DNA of 64,000 nt from positions 5,865,690 to 5,929,689 of the forward strand of contig OZ038440.1 of the NCBI GenBank assembly GCA_964036275.1, in the 5' to 3' direction. Below, one piece after another: positions 40,896 to 54,100 of this stretch. The translations under genes were made by a program, and so were the position numbers. The notes beneath the pieces are model-generated. The model did not search any database. It was not told where the DNA came from and saw only the letters and a program-made list of their open reading frames with translations. This DNA is from Litoditis marina. Its lineage: Eukaryota; Nematoda; Chromadorea; Rhabditida; Rhabditidae. Position 1 is the first letter of the stretch. Every line of letters starts with the position of its first letter.

Positions 40896-41924
40896 AAGTG
40901 TTGTTATGCTCTTCGATCGCTAAACAGGAAATGCAAATGTCTTTTTGTCACACATGATGCTCCATCTGTCAACTATCAGTTTTATCATCATTTACAACCT
41001 TTTTGAAAAAGTTTTGATAGTTATACTATGCTTATAGAATTTTACTACAATTCAAAGGTTGTCACCCCTACAAACTAGAAGTAAACGGAGTTGTCACGTA
41101 AAACTTGAAAAGTTATCTGCAATTGTAATATGACCTGAAAACATAGCAGAACTAGGCAGTTTTTCATTTCATTTGCACGAATTCTGATGTAATGCCCACG
41201 TTTCACGTGACCTACGTAATGACTGCCAGTAAATGTAGTTTTAGGTTGACCGATTGACGTCATGAAATGTATAGACTGCTTAATGTATTAGCGGCACATG
41301 ATGATACTTTTCTGGCTGCGTTCATACTCTCAGTATAGGTGAATTTCTGATGGTGACACATAAATTCTGCTGTGTTTCTTCGATCAAAGTACAACTTCAA
41401 TTTATTAGTAACTTGAATCAGGCTTTCTAGTTCAGGTTGAATTGCTAATCAACTTTTTATGTAAATTTTATAGGGTTTCACACTTACAAACTTACGTGAC
41501 TCACAAATCATACACCTCCGGTTCCTTCCGACTTGCTGTCTGATACCGTACCCTCAAAACGAGATGACTGTCCTTTCTTTCTTTCTCGTAATTTTCTCTC
41601 TCACTCTTTCCTCTCTCCTTCTTCTTTCTCTTGCCCGTCTGTTTTATTGCTATAAAATATACCGATTCTCGTTGCTCAGATTCCAATTGTTTCTCACATG
41701 TTTTCTCGAATATTTTTAGTTTGATGAGAAACTCTTGTCACTCAGTCAGAGATGTTAACTATTCTCACTTTTCACACTCTGTTTCGTATATTCCTCACAT
41801 CTTCGCTCGAGCAATTGTAGTTTGATCGGAATGTCTAGTCCTTCAGAGATGACAACTTTTCTCGTTCCTGTCTCACTTCGAACATGTGTAGTTTGATCAT
41901 AAACTCTCTCCCAGTCCTTCAGAG

Positions 41925-44900
41925 ATGCTAACTGATCGACTGAGTCGGTTTCGGTTCGGCAGTCTGCGGAGTCTGTCGCCGTCGCGGTTCCGCACCGCTT
42001 CCGTCAACTCGGAAATGGTCGAAGTACAGTCTGCGCCCATTATTCCCGCCTTTCAGGTATATTATTGTTGGGAAAACAACAAAATTAGTTTCACAAATGG
42101 AGATTTTATGATTTTATGCAAGGCGTTTGGCTTGTATTTGAACGTTTTGAAGAGTATGAAAAATTTCACTCTAAATAACCCGAGAAACCAGAGGACCGTA
42201 AGACTCACTTCAGAACAAACGTCTCATTATATACCAAAAAGTGAGGACTATGTCTGAATTCGGATTCATCTGTTTTGGTTGTCTCTTCAAAATACTGCAA
42301 TGAGTTTTCACATTATACGAAACATAGTGCTCACAATTGGGCCAGATCAGTTTGAGTTTAGACCACTATTGCACATTTTTAGGTCTCTTGTGAACCACTT
42401 TGTTATTTTATTTGTGTTTTTCTCGTGGGTGTTCGGGAATCCATTACACTCCATTCCACTAGTGTTCTTGTCACTCAAACGAGATGTCTCTATTGCATTT
42501 TTGGGTTTCCCCGCGGGACCAGTTTCTGGCCTGAATCGAGGCTCGTACTAGAAAAATTCACTAGGAGAAAGACCAGGGTTCTTGGGAATGTGAGGATCGT
42601 AAATACTTTACTTAGGAATCGAACTCACTCCACAAAATTCACAAGCGACAACACTAACGAACAGCTTTTTTTGAGAAGGTTAGACTAATACGGCACATGT
42701 TGTTGAAATCTGCTGTGTATGTGCTTCACCATGTGCGTATCATAATTCAGAAGCACGGTGAATCTTGAGCAAATTACCATTTACACAATTGAAAAATGGG
42801 GGTGAAAATTTGAACACATCCCCACATCTGTATACTGTGTGTCGAGTTCAAACTACAACTCCGATATGGCATTGCCCTCCAGAAATACAGCCGACGTGAC
42901 CAACACGTACCGTTCTACCCCCTCTCTATCCCGACTAGCTCACATATTTTATCTAAAAGTGAAACGAACACTCATTAGGTCAAAAGGTTAAAAAGAGGAA
43001 GTTGATGCATGACCTTTCGTCCAACTAAGCGACCACTTTAGATCAAGTATGGAATTCTCACGCAAGTGCCGCAACCAGAATATATTATGAAAATTGGTAA
43101 TGAGTTCAGGAAGCAGAAATTTATGACGCTTTTTTAAGGGACACAACTGTAGTTCGCTCGACCTTCGTGAAGAATGTTTTTACAGAGCGATATTACCTGG
43201 TTTGTTGTAAACGTGTAGGATTGAGCGAGATAGGTGGTATACTCGTTCCCCCAATGTAAACTTCTACAGTGTACTCTGGAACTTTTCATTGAATGCTTTA
43301 ATTGTGAAAAAACTTTAATACCAATAATCATGATTGCTCATAGTAATGAATAAAGACATTAGGATGCACGAATAGGACCGCTTTTCGCGTATTTTCCCTG
43401 CGAAACACGAATCTGGACGTCTCGAATCCATTCTGGGAGTGCGGTGTAAGGAGTAGTTTAATCTTGTTACATGCCATAATTTTAATGTTTTTACCGAAAA
43501 AACAATGGAATCAAAAAGAGGTGGCCGGTTACTGAAATAAACACAAGAAAACTAAACGCACTAATACACTACGTTCGAATTTATCGTATTCTATTGCAAA
43601 TTGCAACCGTCCCGGTCGGGGATGAATGAGCGACGTATTCTTCTCTCCTTATCTCATTTAGACAGCCCTGATAAACAACCCTGTTGTTTTCCGCACGAAG
43701 CGTGGTCTATTGACCGATTCAAAAACAACTCTGTACGAGAGATGATCATGTACGAACTGTAGTTGGACCTTCGAACACGGCAGAACTTTCTCGTTACGTC
43801 ACGAACTACAGGCGATCAAACTATAAGCACTTCAAACAAAATAGAGATTAGACCCTTGTTTCTGTTTAGTAATCGATATGTCATATTTCATTAGTTTATT
43901 GTGTTTTTACCTGAGAAAACCACCTTTCCGAAGTTGTAGCAAACTGATAATGTGGACATAGGACTAGGAATTGATCGCGCCCTCCTAAATAACACCCCTA
44001 CTGGGCCCCGCAACTCTTCCAAATCATGGTCAACTCACAACAAAGTAGTCACTGAGCCTGCGTTTTGGTCCAAGACGGAGTTTTATTGACATTTTAACCA
44101 TTATTAGTTTGCAGAGCCACGTCAAAAGTGAAAAATTTCAAAAGTAGGAACCTTACTATTACACTTTCCCCTATTTCTGATTCGTTTCAGAAGGTTCCAC
44201 CCTTACTTTCAGTAGACTATTAAATGTATCTTCCATTTCCGTTTGTTGAGGGAAATATTCTTGATTTTTACAACTTCATGGGAGTCAAACGAGCAGAAGA
44301 TTTTTTATCCAATTTCTAATTTCAAAAGGAAAAAAGTTTATGATGTACTGAATAGGGTGTAGGCTTTCAATTTAAATAGGAGAATTCGGTCTTTGTTTTG
44401 TCGGCAGGCAAAAAACGGCGTTGAATAAACATAGAGCGCCCTAAATTAATATAATAGAAGCTCTGCAATCGAATGTTCTGCTGAGTTTCGTCATAGAAGT
44501 TTTTTTCCCAATACTATTAAAGTTCTATTTATATTCACTTCACCGGGGTTAATCAAAACATGAAGAAAACCAAAGAAGACTTTTTTTAAATTAATTTCCA
44601 TTTAGTGCGGAATCACGTCAAAGGGATAGTAGTTAGTATTGACAAGCTGAAAACTGAATGAAAAGCACAGTTTCTGTTGTTCGTTCACGTTCTATGTTTC
44701 CGACTTCAACTTTAACCATTTTCAGTTATTAATACTTAGATGACTTGAATAATATCCTAAATTAACTGTCTTTCATGTTTTGATTACACCCAAAAGTTTT
44801 CATTACTAGATTGATTTAGTCTAAGAAGCTATTGTTTTGGTTGTGAGTCCACTTGGTAGATGATTGATAACGTTGGACACTGCATTTATCATTCTTAGCT

Positions 44901-45107
44901 CGGACGAAAACACTTATAGGTTAGGGAAAACGTACGCAAATTTCCAAAATAGAATGATATATTTCTCTCACTCTTTCTCCATCCGTCTATCTTTGTCTCT
45001 TACTCTCTCCCCGTCTCTCTTCTCTGTATCTTTCTGTACTTTTCCCATTCCCATCCGCCCTTTCTCTCTCTTCATCCCCCCCTCCCTCTCTCTCTCCCTC
45101 TCTCTCC

Positions 45108-45183
<76 letters not shown>

Positions 45184-48100
45184 CTCCTCCCTTCATTATA
45201 GTGCTTGTGACCACCTTAAGATTCGTTTTTCTCGGCTCGACGCTCCCTTTCATCCCCACCATTGTTGGCCTCCCGCAAAACAACCGCGAGAACATATTGC
45301 AAATTCTTATGTGAGCTCAACGAATCTTTGATACGGAAAGTCACTTCTTAAAAAGGCAAATAGTAGAACTGCTATACACCATTAGCCAATTTCACGGTCA
45401 CGTGAAACATGTTAAACACATCAGAACTCAGAAACGTGCAACGACAAAGTGCACGATTCTTCATTAGAATGCTAACTTTACGCGACCTTGCAATTTACTT
45501 CTAGTATAATAAAATATTCTCCGTGTTCAATTTGTTCGTCCAAAATCTGCAAAATGATTCGATTAGCTGTGTAGGGAAAGAAAACAATAGAATTATTGCG
45601 AGATTCCGAAAGTGAAAAGCATGTGATGAACATATCAGGAGCGAGACGCAGAGTAGGACTAGGTAATATGAAAGACATGTGATAATATCATGTTTTACTT
45701 TTTGTCCTCTATTATTGTTCAAGACACTAGCTAGTGTTATGTTTTCAAAAAAATTGACAATTGAAAACAACTGTGGAAAAATAGTATTGAAAACAACGTC
45801 CAAAACATTTTGTCGTTTCATAATTTGATTGCAGCACACTAACAAACATTTTATTTACATTGGAAAACTCATTTGTATTTCAAGTATTTTTCCTCAAAGC
45901 TCGAGGTTCTCAGAATATCTTTGTGTTAGATAGACTGAGATACTCAGTGAGTTACTTAGATGCTATCGGCTTTCTTGCGACTCTGCTAATCTAACATTGT
46001 TCTCTTTCTGGACTTTCCATTCATTTCTACATCTGTGAAGCGAGCCCGTCAGAACACAAAAGTTGTTTTACGTTGAAATTCGACATCAACTTGTAACTTG
46101 TTGCCATGTTTCACGCATAGTTTGTCGTTATTGAAAATACTAAAAATCTACTCCAGTTTTCCTATCAAAATTCCAATCTCGTGAAAAACTGGGATTGGGA
46201 TTTTAGAGTAATATCACTCGTGATGTTTGCAGTGTTTCCAACTATGATGTCATCTTTATTGCTTTACACGAATTGATTTGCGCTCCAGGAGTAGTGGAAT
46301 AGTAGCCATATAAATCTTCTCCGGCGTAGAAGAATCTCTTCCCACTGGTTAGAATTCGAAATAATACTGCACGCCTTGGTGGTGTAAAAGTTATTTTCAA
46401 TGTAGTATCAACTTTCATACAACAAAGACTCGACAGTGTTCTGTTCCACCCCTCATTCATATTCAATGTCACTTTTCTTCAAGTGTCGGATGCAAATTTC
46501 ATTTGATGTCTCATGAGAGCTCATCTACGACAAATCAGAAGATTGAAAATGATTTCAGCTGGTACCTACTTGCTATTTGTGCTCCAACAAAAGTGCAAAA
46601 ATGTAGATGCAAATCGTGCACATAAAAAATTGAACCATAACAATAGAATTTTCTGTACGCGAACTTCCAGTTAGGTTTCCTTTATTTTTATCCAATACGC
46701 GAATGCGAAATCAGCTCTTTAGGAGAACAAGTGGAAACAAATATGTTTTTTTTCAAAGTTGAACTTTCAGAGCACTTTTGTAATCGGAATTTCGTACTTC
46801 CTCGATCATGCAGTTCATTTATCATGTAAATACACATGTTTTAACTGGTTTTTCGGCCGCGCAACAGTCTGGTTCCCACCTGTTTTAGCGAACTGCACAC
46901 CTTTTTAAAACGGGACGCATTGATTGCATTCTCAACTAGATCGGATTCGAGACCGACTGTTATCTGTTCCGCTGTTTTGTTCGCAGAATTCGCGCCGATC
47001 AATACTCGTGGACATGTATTTTACACGGCGAAATGATGTACTTTTATGCAATCGTTCACAATTATTACTGAAAGTTTATGTTTTGAAACAATTTTAAACA
47101 GGCGAATCTACATTTTCAGGAATGTAATAGAAACGCGTCTCAGAACTTTTCAATGTGAACTAAATGTTTTATGTCTGTGCTCTAGGCTTTTATGCGGTGA
47201 TGAATAGTGTATTCAAAAATATTTGTCTTTTAAGAGTTAAAAAGTTAAAGTTAAAGTTACCCCTGTTCTTCGAAAACATAGCATGCTTGGACAACAAAAC
47301 TTTTGATCATATTTTTAGATCGAAACAACCCTCCAGAAGCTCTAAATATGATCTTTGATCTATTGATTTTTGAACAGCGCTTTTTGTCTTACGGTAGTTT
47401 TGTGGGAGTAAGCATTTTTCGTCAAACGTCGCCTATTTTTTTAATTTATTGAAAAATAAATTTGATTTGTATGAGTGGATTTGAGTGAGTGGATAACTCT
47501 CTTAGCTTCATTTAGTTTCTCTCAGTAAATCTTGTACAGAGGAGTCTTATTTATGCCGTTCTCTTTTTCGCCAAGAAATCACCCTCGGTTGTTTTTCTTG
47601 AAATATCAGTTTTCCCGCCCGCCCGGTGATTTTCCATTTCCATTTCGTTGCGCACTCTAAATCTCTTTTTTTACCTATTTGAAAATGATTAGAGCATCGC
47701 AAAGTGAATTGAAATCACATTCATCGATACGATACTTGGCTAAACCATCTAGTTGTCCGTTTTTCATTATACATGAACCATGGTTTTCATGGTGGTCTTT
47801 AGCTTTCTCTTCAACTCTTGCTCTTTCCAGATGGATTATACAATAACTGGGTCGGATACCCTGGAGCGTATAGCGGCCTCACATGATTGCACTGTTGGAG
47901 AACTGATGAAGTTGAATAGAATGAGCTCAAGAATGGTTAGTTTTTGTAGTTCTTAAAGTGAGTAGCAAACTATCAGAGTTTCAGGGTAGATAATGAGATT
48001 TGGTGAAAGTAGCATGTCTCCCCTGTTCTTTATAATGTATTTTGCTTGGTTCAGGTGTTCCCTGGGCAAAAAATCATCGTCCCTGTACCAGTTTCCGATG

Positions 48101-51100
48101 AGGTCTTCGAGAAGTCATCGGAAACTGTTGCCAAGAACGGACAGTTTATTGCTAATCAGATAGCAGGTCAGTTGATTTTCGATTGTCAAATTATTATATC
48201 AGTATTTCTTTTTCTCTCACTCGAATGTGGTGTCGGGACACAGACGAATTGCTTGAGTGGTTTTTATGACAGCTTTTTGATTTGGTTCATGTGTTAAACT
48301 TTAACTCGAGGCAACTTTGTGTAATGGCTTCCTATAGCACCCACTCTTCTCAGAAACCAGAGTCGTTCATTACCAGACTACCGAAAACCTCAAGAAATAG
48401 TAAACTATCAGAACTACTGAAAAGCCCAAGAAGTAGCAAACTATCAGAACTTCAGGGTAGTTAATGAGATTTGGTGAAAGCAGGGATGACCATAAAGTTG
48501 ACCGGCATTGCAGCCGGTACGACCCCTCCCCTCTAAAGCATATAATTTTGCCGAAAATGCGTAAAAAATGTCGGGAAATTGGACAGAAATCCACCGAAAA
48601 GGGCAAAAATCTAGCCAATTTTTGCGAAACTTTTACGACCCCCTCCCTTAGAAAAGTTGCACGGGGTGCAACCTGTGGTCACCCCTGGGTGAAAGTAGCA
48701 TGTCTTTATCAGGAAAAATCTTTTCTTTTTCCAGCTGAGGGTATTCGACGGGGTCCCGGCCACGCGGTTCCCGCCCAAGTTCACTCTTCCCTGACCAAGT
48801 CAGGAAGTGCACCTGTTGGCAGTACAGATGATGCCGATCAAGATTGTTTACAACGGTTCCTCAAGATAAAGGTGAGCAATCAGGATGGTAGGGAAGATCA
48901 ATGATTCATGCACTGTATGACATTTCCTTGAAAGTAAGACGTGACGCGTCGTAGTGATTATGATAAATTGAAATTTGAAACAAAAACAACTAGTTGCTGT
49001 CGCGGATTGAGTGAAGCACGGTTATCTCTAAACATCAGTTGAATACCATGATAACCTTACATATCTTTTTGGCGGTAGGGTTAGGAAAGGTACAGATGTG
49101 ACCTCTATTGAAAATTGATAAAAGTCTTTCTCTATTCTCTCGACAATTGCGTAACACACTTTTTGGTTAGGGTATAAGGGGCGTGTATGATTTACGTGTT
49201 CGGAAGTAGCAGAAGTGAAAAAACAAATTGAATATGTTTTGCAGGTCAAACAAGTGACGGAATCAGATGGTACAGTCTCGGGCACCCTTCTGGTCACCCC
49301 CAACTGTCTCATGTTCGATCCCGATGTCACCCATCCTCTTGTCAAGGAAAAGGGACAGGACCTTTACGGAATGGTCGCAAAGTTGGTTCATTTTGCGATG
49401 ACATTCCTTGATTTGGATTTACATGCTCATGCTCGCGAGGAGAACACCTAAACAAGTGATATTTTCCCTAAGACTGCCCTATTTGAAAAGGTGTAAAGTC
49501 AACATATTTGTCTGACCAACTCTTCCACCTTTCGTATCTTCTACTCCCTGAGACCCGGTTTGAGTTGAAGGCGAACGTAGTTCAGTTATACTATATCATT
49601 TGATTATGAATTATGACATTTGACATGTTTTCAGCATGGATGAAATTATGTCTGTTACGGTTTACAAGGAGATTTCCGCATTGACTGGAGACACCGTTGA
49701 GAAGAAGAAGGACATTTTCGATCCCAGTCACATGAGAACCGCTGAGGTTAGCTATACTTTTAGTACCTACACCAGTAGCTGTAACGTATTACTATTCTAC
49801 GAAAAGACCTACACCAGTAGCAGTCACGTATTACTATTCTCAGCTTTTCCTTGAGGCGCGTGAAATTTAATAATTTGAGTGAGAGAAGCCAGTCCGGAAT
49901 TTCGTAGAAAACTAGCCCGTTAGTCCGAGTCATAGAGGAAGTTCTTCCAACAATTACGGCAGTGTGTTCAGTTTCAGTGGTCGTGTTGAATTTAGTAGTT
50001 TTCTGCATATTTGCGAAGAGAAACCAGATACCAGAACCAGAACCATGTTTTTGGTTCAGTTATTATGTTCATGCCCAGATTTGCGTCTGCAAACTCGAAT
50101 CATCTTGGTATCAAATTCCTATATTATAGAGCACTGACGATCTGCCTACTGTGTCGGATGAGAATACCATTTCCGGTGATGTTCCCGACGACCCTGTTCA
50201 GGAGAAAGGTTGGTTATCTAATTAAATTGAGTTCAATTGTTTTGTACTTCCACGTTGTTTTTATACACATACACGATGGCAAACCTCATCGGAAAATTGG
50301 GCACCCGGAAAAACCTAGGGTGTTTCGGGGAAATGGAATTTCCGGGAAATCCCCGAGAACGTTCAAGGTATTTTCAGGGTGAAATGGAGGTATAAACTCT
50401 ACAAATTCTCGGAAATTTCAGGGAAACTCAGTATCAGGGAAAAGTGCGGGAAAAATATGATAAAATACCCTACAATTTCTCGATAATTTCTGGGTAACTC
50501 AGCATCGGGGAAAAGCATCGGAAAAAGGGCATGGATAAGCCTTTCGCCGCGGCAATCGCGTAACCCGTACTAGATACGGCGCGGCCAGGGGTGCCGTGAT
50601 TTGATATTTTGGAAATTATCAGCTCAACATCGAGGTCTGAATATCGATGGGGATGATACAATGAAGTTCATTTCATGAAGTTTTTACTAATGAAATATGC
50701 ACTTCTATTCTCTTCATATATTATTAATATTTTGAAAAATATTTTTTAGAAAAATATTTTTCAAGAAAATATATTTTTGATAACATTTTCAAAAAAGACT
50801 TTTACCAAGAAAAAATATTTTTAGTTTTTTCAATCACGTGTGAAAAATTTCAGAGAAGTTACTGAGAAATTGTAAGGTGACAACCGGGAAATTCCCGGGA
50901 TTTTTCCCGGTTTTCACCTTCTTTTCGCTCTGATCATTTCGCGAAATGATCCCGGAACGATTGAGGTAGAATCAGGGAAAAAATCGGGGAATTTCAGGGA
51001 AACCGGCGCTCCTGTGCTAGTCGAAAGTTGAACAAAATATTTTTGTTGGACAACTTACAACTATCAAGATTCCACGTAGTTAAGTTGAAAATGGCTTCCT

Positions 51101-54100
51101 ACGGGAAGAGTAGGCAAACCTTTAGCGTGGCTATTTCAATGTTGTTATCTTGTCTTAGGATGCTGAATGTTGTTTCTATCACTATCAGTCTATCTTTCAG
51201 TTGCGTTCACGTGTGATCCTTCGGATTTTGACCGTTCCGACACAGAGGTGAGCTTTTTTAAAGTAGTTGTTTTCATACTATCTTTTCTGTAAATTGTTCA
51301 TGCTTGTTTTTCATATTCACCTTGATGCCTGTATGTTAAACACCCCATTATTTTGATAGGAACTGATGCTAGCTTTTGCCCGATACCGATCGAAGCATGA
51401 CCACTTTTTTGGGGTAATGCTGAAGATTCTCGGCAAAATTACAATTAGTTTCGGTTTCGGAATCACATATAATTATAATCACTTTTTGGGGCTGCGCTTT
51501 TTTGCCCCAATTCAGTAATCAGTAGTATTTCATGTATGTTGCTGCTGAATATTTCGAGATATCTTTGTTTGAAGAACGACGGTAGTTCATCGAAATTGGG
51601 CAGTGAATCCTACCTGCCAGCTATTACGGAGGAAGCGAAACTTCTGGATTCACCAGAAGATGCGGAACGACGACGGGCTGTCACCGACACCACTCATGGA
51701 GAAGGTGAGGGAGAAAGAAGGGGGAGAGATAGTTTGGTTTAGCACAGGAAAAGCGAAATTTGTTCTTATAATCAATTGCTGTCTTGCTTGTTCTTGTTGA
51801 TCTATATTGGGTAATGGGTGGGAAGTATGAACTGACGCGTTGTTCAAGGTTTAAGGACCCACTTTAATGTTTAAAATTACTAATGCTTGTACATTTTTAA
51901 TCTCATTGCTTTATTCAACGTTTCCGTTCCAGGTATAAACATCCGTGATCGCAGTCCCTCAGCGAGTGTGGAGGAGCGGCCCCGTTCCTTCTCGGAACTC
52001 GATGCCCCGCCCCCTGGACCGGGCGGCATTGGCAGGTTCTCACCCAATGCCGCCAGAAGATCTTTTGGCAAATTGGGTCGCACCCTGAGGTATAGTATTA
52101 ATATATTGATATTTCTCTAGTGGTTCGCACCCATACGTGAAATACCCTCGTATTTTGATGTGGACTGATGCTCATTCTTGGCCGTTTTGATGGGGGCATG
52201 CTCACTTTTTGGGGTAATGTTACAGATTCTCGGTAAAATTATTTAAAAAATCGTGTTTTTCAATGACATATGCTTTTATTCGGGGATGCGCATGCTCACT
52301 TTTTTCACCCTGATGTGAACCTTTTTTTTTACGTATGTTCGCAACGTTAAAAAAGTTGAAAAAAAAAATGAACTCCCGGTTCGCCGAAATCATGGAAGTT
52401 TGACTTTTATAATGTGAACTTAGAAGTTTTACGCATTTGAGTCAGAAAGCCCCTTCGGTTGTTTTGCTTGTCCAAAAAGCCAATAATAATCAAGATCAAA
52501 AACGGGCCCAGTAAATCTGGCCTTTGTACCATTGATGCAATATCAGGAAACGGTTCTTCCATATAAGAGAAGCGAGACATTTATGTGCGGTCCGGTATGG
52601 TTATTTTGGTTGATGAGCATTAAACGTCAATGTTTCAGCGCTCGCGCCAAATCCGTGCAAAGTTCGGTCAGTCAGGGAGCTGGTAAAATGGCAATGGGGA
52701 CAAAAACGGTGGCTCACGGAGTGGTGACGCACACCAAAAGTGCAGCAGGTATGTAAAAAAAAACTTCTTCCCGAAGTGGGCAAAATTTGTGTATTTTTCG
52801 TACAATTACAAAATCATAAATTTTTTACGTAATTGAATCTAAAAACACAGACAAACGGCGTGTGTTTCTGGGAGACCTTGTTTGCAATGTTCCTTTATCA
52901 ATGGAATGTAACACTGTACAAACAGTTTTGAATTTGAGTTCTAATTTAAAACATTGTATGAAATGTACAATAACGTTGTATTTCAGATTCGTTGCAAACG
53001 GGCATTGAGACTGGTGTGAAAGTTGTCGGTGGTGCGGCAAATGCAGCAGCTAGTCAAGCAAAGGTATGTTCTTTCTGAAATAATGTGGGCAATAGTGCGG
53101 GATAAACTTTCTCGGTTCGTTAACGGACTTTTAGGACTTTTAGCTTTTAACTTCTGACTACAGCTGACTACTGGAATTAACTAATTGCTCTTGTGTTCTT
53201 TTTCGTTAAACTACCCACGAACACCTTTTCTGCAACATTTGCAGTTTGATCACAACTCACCGTACATGTGGTGAATACAGATTTTTTATTTCTTAGTGAA
53301 TTACGGGCTTCATTCTACAATCAGTCACACCACACCGTACTGGCGTGTGACTGTATCATAATCATAGCCATACGTTTTGAGATTCAGGGGGTGACGGTGA
53401 CTTTTCTGTTGGGCCAGTTTCATATATAGCAAAAATCAAAGCGACGTAAAACACGATGAACACCGATGCTTCAAAAACCTTCACTTATTAGCATTAGCAT
53501 ATTAGATGCTTCAAAAAACTTTACTTATAAAAACTTATCAGCAAAAATGAAGAATGGAATTCGTTTTTTGAATTAATTCGGCTATTCGGACAACTTAACT
53601 GATGTATAGAGTCTATTTTACTATGTTGATTCAGGCAGCGGCCGATGCGGTGGCGACTGTGCCGGGTCGAGTGGTAGACATGGGTTCGAGTCTGGTATCC
53701 GATGGGTTGAATGGCGTCCACGACATGTTCTCTGTCGAATTCGAGGTCAGTTTCGATTATTCTAACGTCTGACTATTCTACAAAAATGGCTTCAGATACC
53801 TCAAATTTCAAAGTTTTGGGTGTTTGGGTGAGATTAAGTTAAGCATATTTTCGCAGAAAAGAAAACCCTTTCTCGGATTTTCGTGCCTATAGCCCATGTT
53901 TCTAAAGGGCTGTGTTTTTTTGGTGTGGTAAATCGGATAGGAAAACGGAAAAAGATGCAAGGTGGATAGTGCTAGTGGGTTGAACAATAAAGATTGGAAG
54001 AGTGGAAATTGGACATGAAGTATGGAAGTATATGTCATTATTGCTTTGACGTTCAGGAAGTTCGTAACGCGAATCTATGTTGTGATTATGCGTTTTATTA

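Larger units (their letters stand above)
30430..41924. other. Gene-poor intergenic region (11.5 kb)
   Basis: No multi-exon gene could be built here on either strand. The contents are repeats (listed separately), a purine-rich simple repeat at about 31505-31615, AT-rich sequence around 39290-39380, a CT-rich tract at 40775-40895, and one possible distant first exon at 32559. The open frames present (for example 35684-36037 and 37707-38024) have no recognisable domain and no flanking exons. The stretch may hold regulatory sequence for lmd-3. Confidence 0.6.
42057..47830 (+). other. First intron of lmd-3 (5.8 kb)
   Basis: No exon in phase was recognised. It holds a CT microsatellite at 45116-45180, one copy of the AACTCAGAAACGTGCA repeat, and otherwise AT-rich sequence. 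Minus-strand open frames at 45501-45845 and 46242-46472 have no recognisable domain. Confidence 0.6.
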
